Below, piece by piece: positions 1 to 7,233 of a stretch of DNA of 22,493 bases. The notes below the pieces were generated by a model, which did no database searches, was not told the origin of the DNA, and saw nothing but the letters and a program-made list of their open reading frames with translations. Each line of letters opens with the position of its first letter. Positions within the stretch are counted from its first letter, which is position 1. Source of the DNA: RHKX01 sp035695265 (GTDB lineage: Bacteria; Actinomycetota; Thermoleophilia; Solirubrobacterales; 70-9); assembly GCA_035695265.1 (NCBI GenBank), contig DASSEM010000138.1, forward strand, positions 1 through 22,493, in the 5' to 3' direction. The position numbers and the translations under genes were made by a program.

Positions 1-249
1 CGCGAACGCGGGCGGTGCGATCCCACCGATGCCGGCGACGGCCTCGACGGGTCCCGCTCCGGGGGGCGGCGTCGAGCCGGGCGAATCGGTGGGCGGCGGT
101 TGGCTCACGGCGATGAGGCTATCTCCGAGGCCGGCGACGTCCCGCGGCCGGGTCGATCCTCCCTTTGCAATGCGACTTGCACCGGCGGGGGCGCCCGGGC
201 CATCCCGATCGACGAGCAGGACCCGCTTGCTCAAGCGGTTCTCAGGCAT
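1..249 (-). CDS. Possible partial divergent gene, unknown product
   Basis: A minus-strand frame is open from an ATG at 249 to the left edge (83 codons, no stop), so the 3' end lies outside the window. It begins MPENRLSKRVLLVDRDG, continues with a Pro/Thr/Ser/Gly-rich stretch (about residues 52-66) and then a hydrophobic Ala/Gly/Ile-rich stretch at the edge, which could be the start of a membrane segment or secreted region. An in-frame stop lies upstream at 334-336. The ribosome site is weak: GAGG ends only 2 nt before the ATG. Third-position GC is about 78% by my count, lower than in the neighbouring cell wall genes, so this could be a chance frame. I do not recognise the product. If real, it diverges from mraZ and shares the 250-487 control region. 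Confidence 0.3.
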   Translation of the reverse strand, partial: MPENRLSKRVLLVDRDGPGAPAGASRIAKGGSTRPRDVAGLGDSLIAVSQPPPTDSPGSTPPPGAGPVEAVAGIGGIAPPAFA

Positions 250-308
250 GTCCTCGACTTCGTTAGCAACTCCGTCCGACGGACGCTGTGGAATGCGCGG
301 CCAGTGAT

Positions 309-345
309 GTGTTGCAAAGTGGGGCGTTGTGGGCTACCGTGGCGC
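309..345 (+). promoter_or_regulatory. Candidate MraZ operator: 10-bp-spaced TGGGN-type repeats
   Basis: GTGG occurs at 319-322, 329-332 and 339-342, exactly 10 bp apart. Written as boxes this is TGGGG, 5 nt, TGGGC, 5 nt, TGGCG. A degenerate fourth repeat, GTGT, sits at 309-312 in the same register. TGGGN direct repeats with 5-nt spacers upstream of mraZ are the known binding site of E. coli MraZ, which represses its own operon. The repeats overlap the candidate promoter and lie about 145 nt upstream of mraZ, which encodes the likely binder. Confidence 0.65.
312..340 (+). promoter_or_regulatory. Candidate sigma-A-type promoter of the mraZ (dcw) operon
   Basis: A -35-like TTGCAA (312-317) is followed after exactly 17 nt by TACCGT (335-340), which fits the relaxed TANNNT -10 of high-GC actinobacteria. 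Transcription would start near 347, giving a leader of about 140 nt before mraZ. The spacer and -10 are occupied by the GTGG repeats described as the MraZ operator, as expected for a repressed promoter. Inferred from sequence only. Confidence 0.5.
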
Positions 346-378
346 CTCGAGTCAAATGTGAACCACAAGTCGAAGGAC

Positions 379-419
379 GGCCGGGGAGGCGAGGTTCCTC
401 CCACCTCACCTCTCCGGCC
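379..419 (+). other. Long hairpin in the mraZ leader
   Basis: Positions 379-395 pair with 403-419: 16 of 17 positions pair (one G-U, one C-A mismatch) around a 7-nt loop, TCCTCCC. There is no T-tract after it, so it is not a classical intrinsic terminator. It lies between the candidate transcription start and mraZ, so it would be part of the 5' untranslated region. The loop exposes CCUCC, which resembles anti-Shine-Dalgarno sequence. The rest of 250-487 has no convincing gene. Confidence 0.6.
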
Positions 420-487
420 CGACTTCACCGACCTGAACGGCGCACATACCACAGGCCTTCGACCTCGAACCCAGTCTCCCTTGATGC

Positions 488-946
488 ATGACCTTTCGCG
501 GCCTCAACGAGCATTCCCTCGACAGCAAGGACCGGATCACCGTGCCGGCGCAGTACCGGGGCGCGCTCGCCGAGGGGATCGTCCTGATCCAGGGTGTCGA
601 GCCGTGCGTCGAGGTGTGGCCGGTTCGCGCCGCCGAGGAGATGGAGCAGCGCACGATGTCGGCTCTGAACCCGTTGAGCCGCGACGCTCGCCGGATCCAG
701 CGCCGCTTCTTCGCCCACTCCGCCGCGTCGGAGCTCGACTCGGCCGGCCGGGTCCGGCTCAACCGCCAGCTGATCGAGCACGCCGGTCTGAGCGGCCGCT
801 GCATCGTTTCGGGGATGGGCACCCGGCTCGAGATCTGGGCGCCCGAGCAGTGGCTCGCCGAGGACGAGGAGAACGAGGAGCGGACGCCGGAGCTGACCGA
901 GAGCCTCGCCGCGGCGCAGGCACCGCCGGCCCCGGGGAGCGCGTAG
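488..946 (+). CDS. mraZ: Transcriptional regulator MraZ
   Basis: MraZ is a DNA-binding regulator of the division and cell wall operon, made of two SpoVT-AbrB-like halves and known to form rings. This 152-residue protein shows both halves: FRGLNEHSLDSKDR near residues 3-16 (family form H-S-L-D-x-K-G-R; here Asp replaces the usual Gly) and DSAGRVRL near residues 84-91 followed by GLSGRCIVSGMGTRLEIW. The C-terminal tail after about residue 125 is Glu- and Ala-rich. It is the first gene of the cluster, 4 nt before rsmH. The ATG at 488 is forced because an in-frame TGA lies at 482-484, yet no Shine-Dalgarno-like purine run precedes it. Repeats upstream at 309-345 suggest self-regulation. Confidence 0.95.
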   Translation: MTFRGLNEHSLDSKDRITVPAQYRGALAEGIVLIQGVEPCVEVWPVRAAEEMEQRTMSALNPLSRDARRIQRRFFAHSAASELDSAGRVRLNRQLIEHAGLSGRCIVSGMGTRLEIWAPEQWLAEDEENEERTPELTESLAAAQAPPAPGSA

Positions 947-950
947 TGGG

Positions 951-1907
951 ATGGTGACCCTCACTTACATGCCCACCGAGCACGTGCCAGTCCTCGCCGC
1001 GGAGGTGATCCGCGAGACCGACCCCCGGCCCGGGGAGACGGTCATCGACTGCACGTTCGGCGGCGGCGGTCACGCGCGGCTGCTCGCCGAGCGGATCGGG
1101 CCGGGCGGGACGCTGATCGGGATCGATCGTGACCCGGCCGCGGCCGAGCGCTTCGAGCAGATCGCTGCCGAGGCGCCATGCGAGATGCGCTTCTCCCGCG
1201 GCGACTTCGACGTCGTGCTCGCCGACCTCGCCGCCGACGGGGTCAGGCCCGACGTCGTCCTCTTCGACTTCGGCGTCTCCTCGATGCAGATCGACGCCTG
1301 GGAGCGCGGCTTCTCCTACTCCTTCGACGCGCCGCTCGACATGCGGATGGATCCCGGAGCCGAGCTCTCGGCTCGGACGGTCGTCAATGAGTGGCCCGAG
1401 AGCCGGATCGCCGAGGCGCTCCGCAATTACTCCGACGAGCGCCACGCCCGTTCGATCGCGCGGCGGATCGTCGAGCGGCGACCGATCGAGACCACCGCCG
1501 AGCTGGTCGAGGCGATCCGCGCCGGGCTGCCGCCGGCCGCCCGGTTCGGGCGCGGCAACCCGGCCAAGCGCACCTTCCAGGCGATCCGGATCGCCGTCAA
1601 CCGCGAGCTCGAGGCGATCGATGCCGCGCTCCCCGAGGCCTGGGAGATGCTGGCCCCGGGCGGGCGGCTCGCGGCGATCTCGTTCCACTCGCTCGAGGAT
1701 CGGCGCGTGAAGCGCTTCCTCGCCGATCGAGCCCGCGGCTGCGTCTGCCCGCCCGAGCTCCCGGTCTGTCGGTGCGGGCTCGAGCCCGAGGCGAAGCTCC
1801 TGACCAGGGGCGGGCTCGCTCCGAGCGCCGGCGAGGTCGCCGAGAACCCGCGCTCGGCATCGGCGCGGCTTCGCATCGCGCTCAAGCTCGAGGAGGGGAG
1901 AGGCTGA
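951..1907 (+). CDS. rsmH: 16S rRNA m4C1402 methyltransferase RsmH (MraW)
   Basis: RsmH is a SAM-dependent methyltransferase that modifies N4 of C1402 in 16S rRNA. The 318-residue length is typical. Visible family motifs are HVPVL (11-15), the SAM-binding loop DCTFGGGGHA (33-42), DFGVSSMQID (106-115), RGFSYSFDAPLDMRMD (119-134), SDERHARSIARRI (161-173) and FHSLEDRRVK further on. The start is ATG 951, preceded by GGGGAG at 934-939; ATG 969 (MPTEHVPVL) is possible but lacks a ribosome site. It lies 4 nt after mraZ, and its TGA overlaps the next ATG by one base (TGATG), so the two are probably translationally coupled. Confidence 0.96.
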   Translation: MVTLTYMPTEHVPVLAAEVIRETDPRPGETVIDCTFGGGGHARLLAERIGPGGTLIGIDRDPAAAERFEQIAAEAPCEMRFSRGDFDVVLADLAADGVRPDVVLFDFGVSSMQIDAWERGFSYSFDAPLDMRMDPGAELSARTVVNEWPESRIAEALRNYSDERHARSIARRIVERRPIETTAELVEAIRAGLPPAARFGRGNPAKRTFQAIRIAVNRELEAIDAALPEAWEMLAPGGRLAAISFHSLEDRRVKRFLADRARGCVCPPELPVCRCGLEPEAKLLTRGGLAPSAGEVAENPRSASARLRIALKLEEGRG

Positions 1908-2620
1908 TGGGAGCGCCCGCGGTCGCACCGCGCTCGCGCCCGGCGCCGCGCCCGAAGTCGCGCCCGCGGCCGAAGCCGGCACCGCGCCCGGCGGGGCGAG
2001 CGGCCACTCGCGCGCGTCCAGCCGCTCCGAGCCGCGGCCCGGTGGGCGCCGGCGCGAGCGTCGCGCTGCTCCCGGTGAACGCGATCAGCGGAATCGCGGA
2101 TTCGCAGTTCGTCGTCGGGATGTCGCGGGGCCGGGCCTGGGTCGTCGTCCTCGGCGTCCTCCTCACGGGCATCGTCGCGCTCAACGTCCTCGGGCTCAGC
2201 CTGAGTGCCGCCGGCAGCGACACGTCGAAGAAGGTCGACGAGCTCCAGCAGCAGAACAGCGTTCTGCGGGCGCGCATCGCCAACCGGCTCTCGACGGAGC
2301 GGATCTCACAGGCCGCCTCGGCGCTCGGGCTTGCGGTGCCGGCGCCCGACGCGGTGAGCTATCTCGAATCTCGCTCCGGCGACGCCGAGCGCGCCGCGCA
2401 GCGGCTGGCCGCCGGCGAGATCGCCGCCGGCGCCCCGGCGATCGCCCCGGTCACCCCGGTCGAGCCCGCGGTCACCGACCCGGCGACGATCGACCCCGCT
2501 GCGACCGACCCAACCGCGGTGACGCCGACGACGAGCACGGTCGATCCGGCCGCGACCACCGCGCCGACCACGCCGTCACCGGTCGACCCGGCGCTCGCCC
2601 CGACGGCGACGGTTCCCTAG
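1907..2620 (+). CDS. ftsL: FtsL-like septum protein with long Pro-rich tails
   Basis: This is a bitopic divisome protein of the FtsL/FtsB/DivIC type, 237 residues, called from position (rsmH-X-ftsI) and architecture more than from sequence. Residues 1-45 are a basic Pro/Arg/Lys-rich cytoplasmic region, 77-100 are one transmembrane helix (AWVVVLGVLLTGIVALNVLG), and 106-131 are a short coiled coil (KKVDELQQQNSVLRARI). The family normally acts in an FtsQ-FtsL-FtsB complex that activates FtsW/FtsI. After about residue 170 comes a low-complexity tail of Asp-Pro-Ala/Thr repeats, predicted outside the cell and unusual for FtsL. ATG 1907 overlaps the rsmH stop and is preceded by AGGAGGGGAGAGG. Confidence 0.8.
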   Translation: MGAPAVAPRSRPAPRPKSRPRPKPAPRPAGRAATRARPAAPSRGPVGAGASVALLPVNAISGIADSQFVVGMSRGRAWVVVLGVLLTGIVALNVLGLSLSAAGSDTSKKVDELQQQNSVLRARIANRLSTERISQAASALGLAVPAPDAVSYLESRSGDAERAAQRLAAGEIAAGAPAIAPVTPVEPAVTDPATIDPAATDPTAVTPTTSTVDPAATTAPTTPSPVDPALAPTATVP

Positions 2621-2642
2621 GCGAGATGACCGGGGAGGCCGG

Positions 2643-4301
2643 TTGCGACTGATCGAGAAGCGCGTCGGCCTCCTCTTCGCGGCCTTCATGCTCGCGTTCT
2701 GCGTGGTCATGATCCGGACCGCCTGGCTGCAGACGGTCAAGGGCGGCGAGTACAGCGCCGACGCGCGCAGCCAGCAGGTCGCCACGGTGACCGTGCCGGG
2801 AATCCGCGGCGCGATCCTCGATCGCCGCGGCAACGCGCTCGCCGTATCGGAGGAGGCAGCGACCATCTTCGCCACCCCCTACCAGGTTGAGAACCCGCCA
2901 CGGACGGCGAAGCAGCTCGCCTCGGTGCTCGACGAGCCCGAGCCCGAGATCCTCGAGGCGCTGACCGCGCCGAGCGGCTTCGAGTACGTCGCCCAGGATG
3001 CGGACCTCGTCACCGCCGAGCGGGTCGAGCGGCTCGAGCTCGACGGGATCGGGATCCTCCCCGATTCACGACGGGTCTACCCGCAGGAGCGCGACGGCGG
3101 CCGACTGATCGGCGCGGTCGCCGACGACGGACACGGACTGTTCGGGATCGAACAGTCCGAGGACGCCGTCCTCGCCGGAACCGACGGCGAGGTCGCGATC
3201 ACCAAGGACGCGCTCGGGCAGGAGATCAGCCGCGACGTCGTCACCGGCGCGGCCGCCGGTCACGACGTGCAGCTCACGATCGACGGGCGGATCCAGGCCT
3301 ACACCGAGAAGGTCCTCGACGGGATCGGCGAGACCTACATGCCGGAGGGCGCGACGGCGATCGTCATGGACCCGGCCGACGGCGACGTGCTCGCGATGGC
3401 GAGCTGGCCGCCGGTCGATCCGAGCGATCTCTCCGATGCCGATCCCGACCAGCTGTCCAATCTGGCCACCGGCTTCACCTACGAGCCGGGGTCGACCTTC
3501 AAGGCGTTCACCGTCGCCGGCGCGCTGGAGGACGGCATCGTCAAGCCCGAGACCCGGTTCGACGTGCCGCCCGAGATCCAGGTCGCGGACCGGACGATCG
3601 GCGAGTCGCACGAGGTCGGATACCGGACGCTGAGCGTGGCCGACATCCTCGCCCAGTCCTCGAACGTCGGCACGGTGATGATCGGGCAGGAGCTCGGCGA
3701 GCACGACTTCGGCGAGTGGGTCTCGCGCTTCGGGTTCGGCAGCCCGACCGGGGTCGACTACCCGGCCGAGGAGCAGGGCATCGTCCCGACCCCGAAGGAG
3801 TACTCGGGGTCCTCGATCGGGAACCTGCCGATCGGACAGGGCCTCTCGGTGACCCCGCTGCAGATGATGGCCGGCTACGCGGCAATCGCGAACGGCGGGA
3901 TCCTGCGAACCCCGCGGCTGATCGAATCGATCGACGGCGAGCCGGTCGATCACTCCGACGGGGTCCGCGTGATCAGCAAGGAGACCTCGGTCGAGCTGCG
4001 GAAGATGCTCGAGGGCGTGCTCGGCGACGGCGGCACCGCCTCTGAGGTGAGCGTGCCCGGTTACGTCCTCGCCGGCAAGACCGGCACGGCCCAGAAGGTC
4101 GTCGACGGCACGTACTCCGAGACGCAGTACATCGCCTCCTTCGTCGGCTTCGCGCCCGCGGCGGACCCGCGGCTGCTGGCGGCGGTGATCGTCGACGATC
4201 CGAAGGGCGGCGACTACTACGGCGGATCGGTGGCGGCACCGGCGTTCGGGGAGATCGCCACGTTCGCGCTTCCCTACCTCGGGATCGCGCCGGGCGGCTG
4301 A
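2643..4301 (+). CDS. ftsI: Septal penicillin-binding protein FtsI (PBP3-type transpeptidase)
   Basis: FtsI is a class B PBP that cross-links septal peptidoglycan together with FtsW. The 552 residues show a transmembrane anchor at about 8-27, the dimerisation-domain motif RGAILDRRGNALA (55-67), and the transpeptidase motifs STFK (Ser284 nucleophile, Lys287), SSN (339-341) and KTG (479-481). It ends soon after the catalytic domain and has no PASTA repeats. The start is TTG 2643, chosen because GGGGAGG (2632-2638) sits 4 nt upstream and the sequence then runs directly into the anchor. A nearby ATG at 2626 opens only an 8-codon frame ending at 2652, so it is not the start. It lies 22 nt after ftsL. 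Confidence 0.96.
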   Translation: MRLIEKRVGLLFAAFMLAFCVVMIRTAWLQTVKGGEYSADARSQQVATVTVPGIRGAILDRRGNALAVSEEAATIFATPYQVENPPRTAKQLASVLDEPEPEILEALTAPSGFEYVAQDADLVTAERVERLELDGIGILPDSRRVYPQERDGGRLIGAVADDGHGLFGIEQSEDAVLAGTDGEVAITKDALGQEISRDVVTGAAAGHDVQLTIDGRIQAYTEKVLDGIGETYMPEGATAIVMDPADGDVLAMASWPPVDPSDLSDADPDQLSNLATGFTYEPGSTFKAFTVAGALEDGIVKPETRFDVPPEIQVADRTIGESHEVGYRTLSVADILAQSSNVGTVMIGQELGEHDFGEWVSRFGFGSPTGVDYPAEEQGIVPTPKEYSGSSIGNLPIGQGLSVTPLQMMAGYAAIANGGILRTPRLIESIDGEPVDHSDGVRVISKETSVELRKMLEGVLGDGGTASEVSVPGYVLAGKTGTAQKVVDGTYSETQYIASFVGFAPAADPRLLAAVIVDDPKGGDYYGGSVAAPAFGEIATFALPYLGIAPGG

Positions 4302-4346
4302 GAGCGTCTGAGCGCCGCGCGCGCCCGTTTCAACCTGCCGCGTTCC

Positions 4347-4352
4347 TAGAAT
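4347..4352 (+). promoter_or_regulatory. Candidate -10 (TAGAAT) for leaderless murE mRNA
   Basis: TAGAAT matches TATAAT at 5 of 6 positions and ends 8 nt before the murE ATG, so transcription would start at or within about 2 nt of the start codon. murE has no Shine-Dalgarno sequence and sits after a 59-nt gap, unlike the overlapping genes around it. No good -35 is visible. The same spacing recurs at 17659-17664, 17700-17705 and 19375-19380. Confidence 0.45.
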
Positions 4353-4360
4353 CGCGAGCG

Positions 4361-5866
4361 ATGAGGCTCGCCGAACTAAGCGCCGCGCTGCCGGCGGGCG
4401 CGCGGATCGCCGGCGGCGGCGAGGAGCGGGAGATCGTCGACATCGCGTTCGACAGCCGCCTCGCCGGCCCGGGCGCCCTCTTCTTCTGCGTCCGCGGCTC
4501 GAGCGCCGACGGCCACGACTTCGCGCCCGCGGTCGTGGCGGCGGGCGCCGTGGCGCTGGTCGTCGAGCGCGAGCTCGACATCGACGTACCGCAGCTGGTC
4601 GTCGCCGACGCGCGCCGCGCGATGGGGCCGATCGCGGCGCGCTTCTTCGGCGAGCCGAGCACCGAGCTCTTGATGATCGGGGTGACCGGGACCAACGGCA
4701 AGACGACCACGGCCTTCCTCCTTCGGGCGATCATCGAGGCGGCCGGGACCTCCTGCGGCCTGCTCGGGACCGTGAAGCGGATCGTCGGCGGCCGTGACGA
4801 GGAGGTCGAGCGGACGACGCCCGAGGCGATCGACCTCCAGCGAACGCTCCGGCGGATGCTCGACGCGGGCGACCGCGCCTGCGTGATGGAGGTCTCCTCG
4901 CACGCGCTGGCGCTCGGCCGTGCCGACGCGATCGACTTCGATGTCGCCGCGTTCACGAACCTGACCCAGGACCACCTCGACTTCCACGCCGACATGGACG
5001 ACTACTTCGCGGCGAAGCGGCTCCTGTTCGAGCCCGGCGACCGCGGTCGCGCTCCCGGCGCCGCGGCGGTCAACGTCGACGACCCCTACGGACGCCGTCT
5101 CGTCGCCGACCTGCGCGGGGCACCGCCCCGGTTGACGACGTTCTCGGCCGCGGGCCACCTCGCCGACCTGACCGCCCACAACGTCGCTTTCGACGCCACC
5201 GGCGCCACGTTCACCCTCCACGGCAGCGGGCCGCCCCGCGACGTCAAGCTCGGCCTTCCTGGGCACTTCAACGTCGAGAACGCGCTCGCCGCCCTCGCGG
5301 CGGCCTTCGCAGTGGATGTCGGGATCGACGATGCGGTCGCCGCCCTCGCGGCCGCCGAGCCGGTCCCGGGTCGCATGGAGCCGGTCGACATCGGTCAGGG
5401 CTTCGGCGTCCTCGTCGACTACGCCCACACCCCGGACTCGCTCGAGAACGTGCTCGCCGCGGCGCGGCGGCTGACCCGAGGCCGCCTGATCTGCGCGTTC
5501 GGCTGCGGCGGCGATCGCGATGCCGCAAAGCGGCCGTTGATGGGCAAGGCCGGCGCCGAGCTGGCGGACCTCGCGATCGTCACCTCCGACAACCCGCGCT
5601 CGGAGGATCCGGAGGCGATCATCGAACAGATCCTCGCGGGGGTCCCTGCCGACCGCCGTGGCGCCGTCGAGGTCGAGACCGATCGCCGCGCTGCGATCGC
5701 GCTGGCGATCGGGCGGGCGACCCCGGGCGACCTCGTCGTGATCGCCGGCAAGGGGCACGAGCAGGGCCAAGAGCTCGCCGGCGGCCGCAAGGTCCCCTTC
5801 GACGACCGCGAGGTCGCCCGCGAGCAGCTCGCGGCGCTGGCCGCGGCGGGGGAGGGGTCCTCGTGA
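4361..5866 (+). CDS. murE: UDP-MurNAc-tripeptide synthetase MurE (meso-DAP adding)
   Basis: MurE is a cytoplasmic ATP-dependent ligase that adds the third amino acid to UDP-MurNAc-L-Ala-D-Glu. The 501 residues carry the P-loop GVTGTNGKTTT (107-117), EVSSHAL (177-183), the TNLTQDHLDFH region (199-209), Lys219 in the position of the carbamylated lysine, and GHFNVENALAA (301-311). DNPR at 410-413 is the signature of enzymes that choose meso-diaminopimelate rather than lysine, so the wall is probably of the m-DAP type. The ATG at 4361 lacks a ribosome site and may start a leaderless message. Its TGA overlaps the murF GTG by 4 nt. Confidence 0.97.
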   Translation: MRLAELSAALPAGARIAGGGEEREIVDIAFDSRLAGPGALFFCVRGSSADGHDFAPAVVAAGAVALVVERELDIDVPQLVVADARRAMGPIAARFFGEPSTELLMIGVTGTNGKTTTAFLLRAIIEAAGTSCGLLGTVKRIVGGRDEEVERTTPEAIDLQRTLRRMLDAGDRACVMEVSSHALALGRADAIDFDVAAFTNLTQDHLDFHADMDDYFAAKRLLFEPGDRGRAPGAAAVNVDDPYGRRLVADLRGAPPRLTTFSAAGHLADLTAHNVAFDATGATFTLHGSGPPRDVKLGLPGHFNVENALAALAAAFAVDVGIDDAVAALAAAEPVPGRMEPVDIGQGFGVLVDYAHTPDSLENVLAAARRLTRGRLICAFGCGGDRDAAKRPLMGKAGAELADLAIVTSDNPRSEDPEAIIEQILAGVPADRRGAVEVETDRRAAIALAIGRATPGDLVVIAGKGHEQGQELAGGRKVPFDDREVAREQLAALAAAGEGSS

Positions 5867-7233
5867 TCGAGCTCTCACCGGAGCGGGTCGCGGCCGGGCT
5901 CGGCGGCGAGGTGACGGTCGCGGGGCCCGGCTCCGGCTCGCGGCCGGGGCGGGCCGTGATCGACTCGCGCGAGGCGGGCCCCGATGATCTCTTCTTCGGG
6001 CTCGCCGGCACGAATGCCGACGGTGGGCGGTTCGCCGCGCAGGCGATCGAGCAGGGCGCCTGGGGCGCCGTCGTCACGGCGCCGTGGGCCGCCGAGCTGA
6101 AGGCGGCCGGCGTCGACGCCTGGGTCTTCGCCGTCGAGGAGCCGCTGACCGCCCTGCAATCGCTGGCGCGTGCCTGGCGACGCGAGCTCGGCTGCCCCGC
6201 GGTGGGAATCACCGGGTCGACCGGGAAGACCTCGGTCAAGGACATCGCGCGGGCGATCCTGCCGCGCCGTGTCCACGCGAGCCCCGAGAACTTCAACACC
6301 GAGATCGGGCTGCCGCTGACGTTGCTCTCGGCGCCGCCGGAGACCGAGCTGCTGGTGCTCGAGATGGCGATGCGGGGGCGGGGGCAGATCGAGGAGCTCT
6401 GCGCGATCGCCGAGCCCGACGTAGCCGCGATCACGAACGTCGGACCGGTCCACCTCGAGCTGCTCGGCTCCTTCGAGGCGGTGGTCGAGGCGAAGGCGGA
6501 GATCCTCCACGGCCTCGGCCCGAGCGGGCGCGCCGTGATCCCGGCCGACGAGGAGGCGCTCAGCCCGCATCTGCGCGACTCGCTGGAGGTGGTCACGTTC
6601 GGGCCCGGCGGCGATGTCTTCGCGCCCGACGCCAGGGTCGCCGACGGACGGACGTCGGCCCGGATCGGCACCCCGAACGGCGCGGCCGACTTCGAGCTCC
6701 CGTTCGCCGAGGCCCACAACCTGACGAACGCGCTCTGCGCGGTGGCGATCGGCGTGGCGCTCGACCTCGATCCGGCGGCGATGGCGGCGCGGACCGCGCG
6801 GATAGAGTTCTCGCGGCTGCGGGGCGAGCGGATCGCGCTGCCCGGGCCGATCTTGCTGCTCAACGACTGTTACAACGCGAATCCGATCTCGATGCGCGCC
6901 GCCCTCGAGAACCTCGCCGGGACGGCTCGCGACGGGGACCGCGCAGTGGCCGTGCTCGGTGGGATGGCAGAGCTCGGGCCGGAGGGCCCCGCCTTCCATT
7001 CCGACATCGCGGCGCTCGCGCGCGAGCGCGGGATCGGGCCGCTGATCGGCGTCGGTGAGCTCGCGCGCGACTACGGGCCGGACGCGTGGGCGGCCGACGC
7101 CGACGCGGCGATCGCGCTCGTCGCCGCCGAGCTCCGCCCCGGCGACGTGGTGCTGGTCAAGGGGTCGCGGTCGGTCGGGCTCGAACGGCTCACCGACGGC
7201 ATCGTCGCCCGGCTCGGCGGGAACCTCGGGTGA
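5863..7233 (+). CDS. murF: UDP-MurNAc-tripeptide:D-Ala-D-Ala ligase MurF
   Basis: MurF attaches D-Ala-D-Ala to the UDP-MurNAc-tripeptide to make the pentapeptide precursor. The 456-residue protein has the Mur ligase order: N-terminal UDP-substrate domain with DSREAGPDDLFF (34-45), P-loop GITGSTGKTS (115-124), ENFNTEIGLP (142-151), EMAMRGRGQI (167-176), TNVGPVHLE (191-199), and in the C-terminal part NDCYNANPISMRAAL, which is typical of MurF and separates it from MurC, D and E. The start is GTG 5863, overlapping the murE stop (GTGA); the murF stop overlaps the mraY GTG in the same way. Confidence 0.96.
   Translation: MIELSPERVAAGLGGEVTVAGPGSGSRPGRAVIDSREAGPDDLFFGLAGTNADGGRFAAQAIEQGAWGAVVTAPWAAELKAAGVDAWVFAVEEPLTALQSLARAWRRELGCPAVGITGSTGKTSVKDIARAILPRRVHASPENFNTEIGLPLTLLSAPPETELLVLEMAMRGRGQIEELCAIAEPDVAAITNVGPVHLELLGSFEAVVEAKAEILHGLGPSGRAVIPADEEALSPHLRDSLEVVTFGPGGDVFAPDARVADGRTSARIGTPNGAADFELPFAEAHNLTNALCAVAIGVALDLDPAAMAARTARIEFSRLRGERIALPGPILLLNDCYNANPISMRAALENLAGTARDGDRAVAVLGGMAELGPEGPAFHSDIAALARERGIGPLIGVGELARDYGPDAWAADADAAIALVAAELRPGDVVLVKGSRSVGLERLTDGIVARLGGNLG

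Noticed and set aside
100..957. Plus-strand frame running from the mraZ control region through mraZ
   Set aside because: It is out of phase with the clear MraZ sequence, is Arg/Pro/Gly-rich without domains, and crosses the promoter and leader hairpin; it is a GC-rich shadow.
759..1982. 407-codon minus-strand frame opposite mraZ, rsmH and ftsL
   Set aside because: Antisense shadow of conserved genes, rich in Arg, Ala and Gly, with no family motifs.
2626..2652. 8-codon frame (ATG 2626) as the ftsI start or a leader peptide
   Set aside because: It stops inside ftsI in another frame; the TTG at 2643 has the ribosome site at a suitable distance and leads into the membrane anchor.
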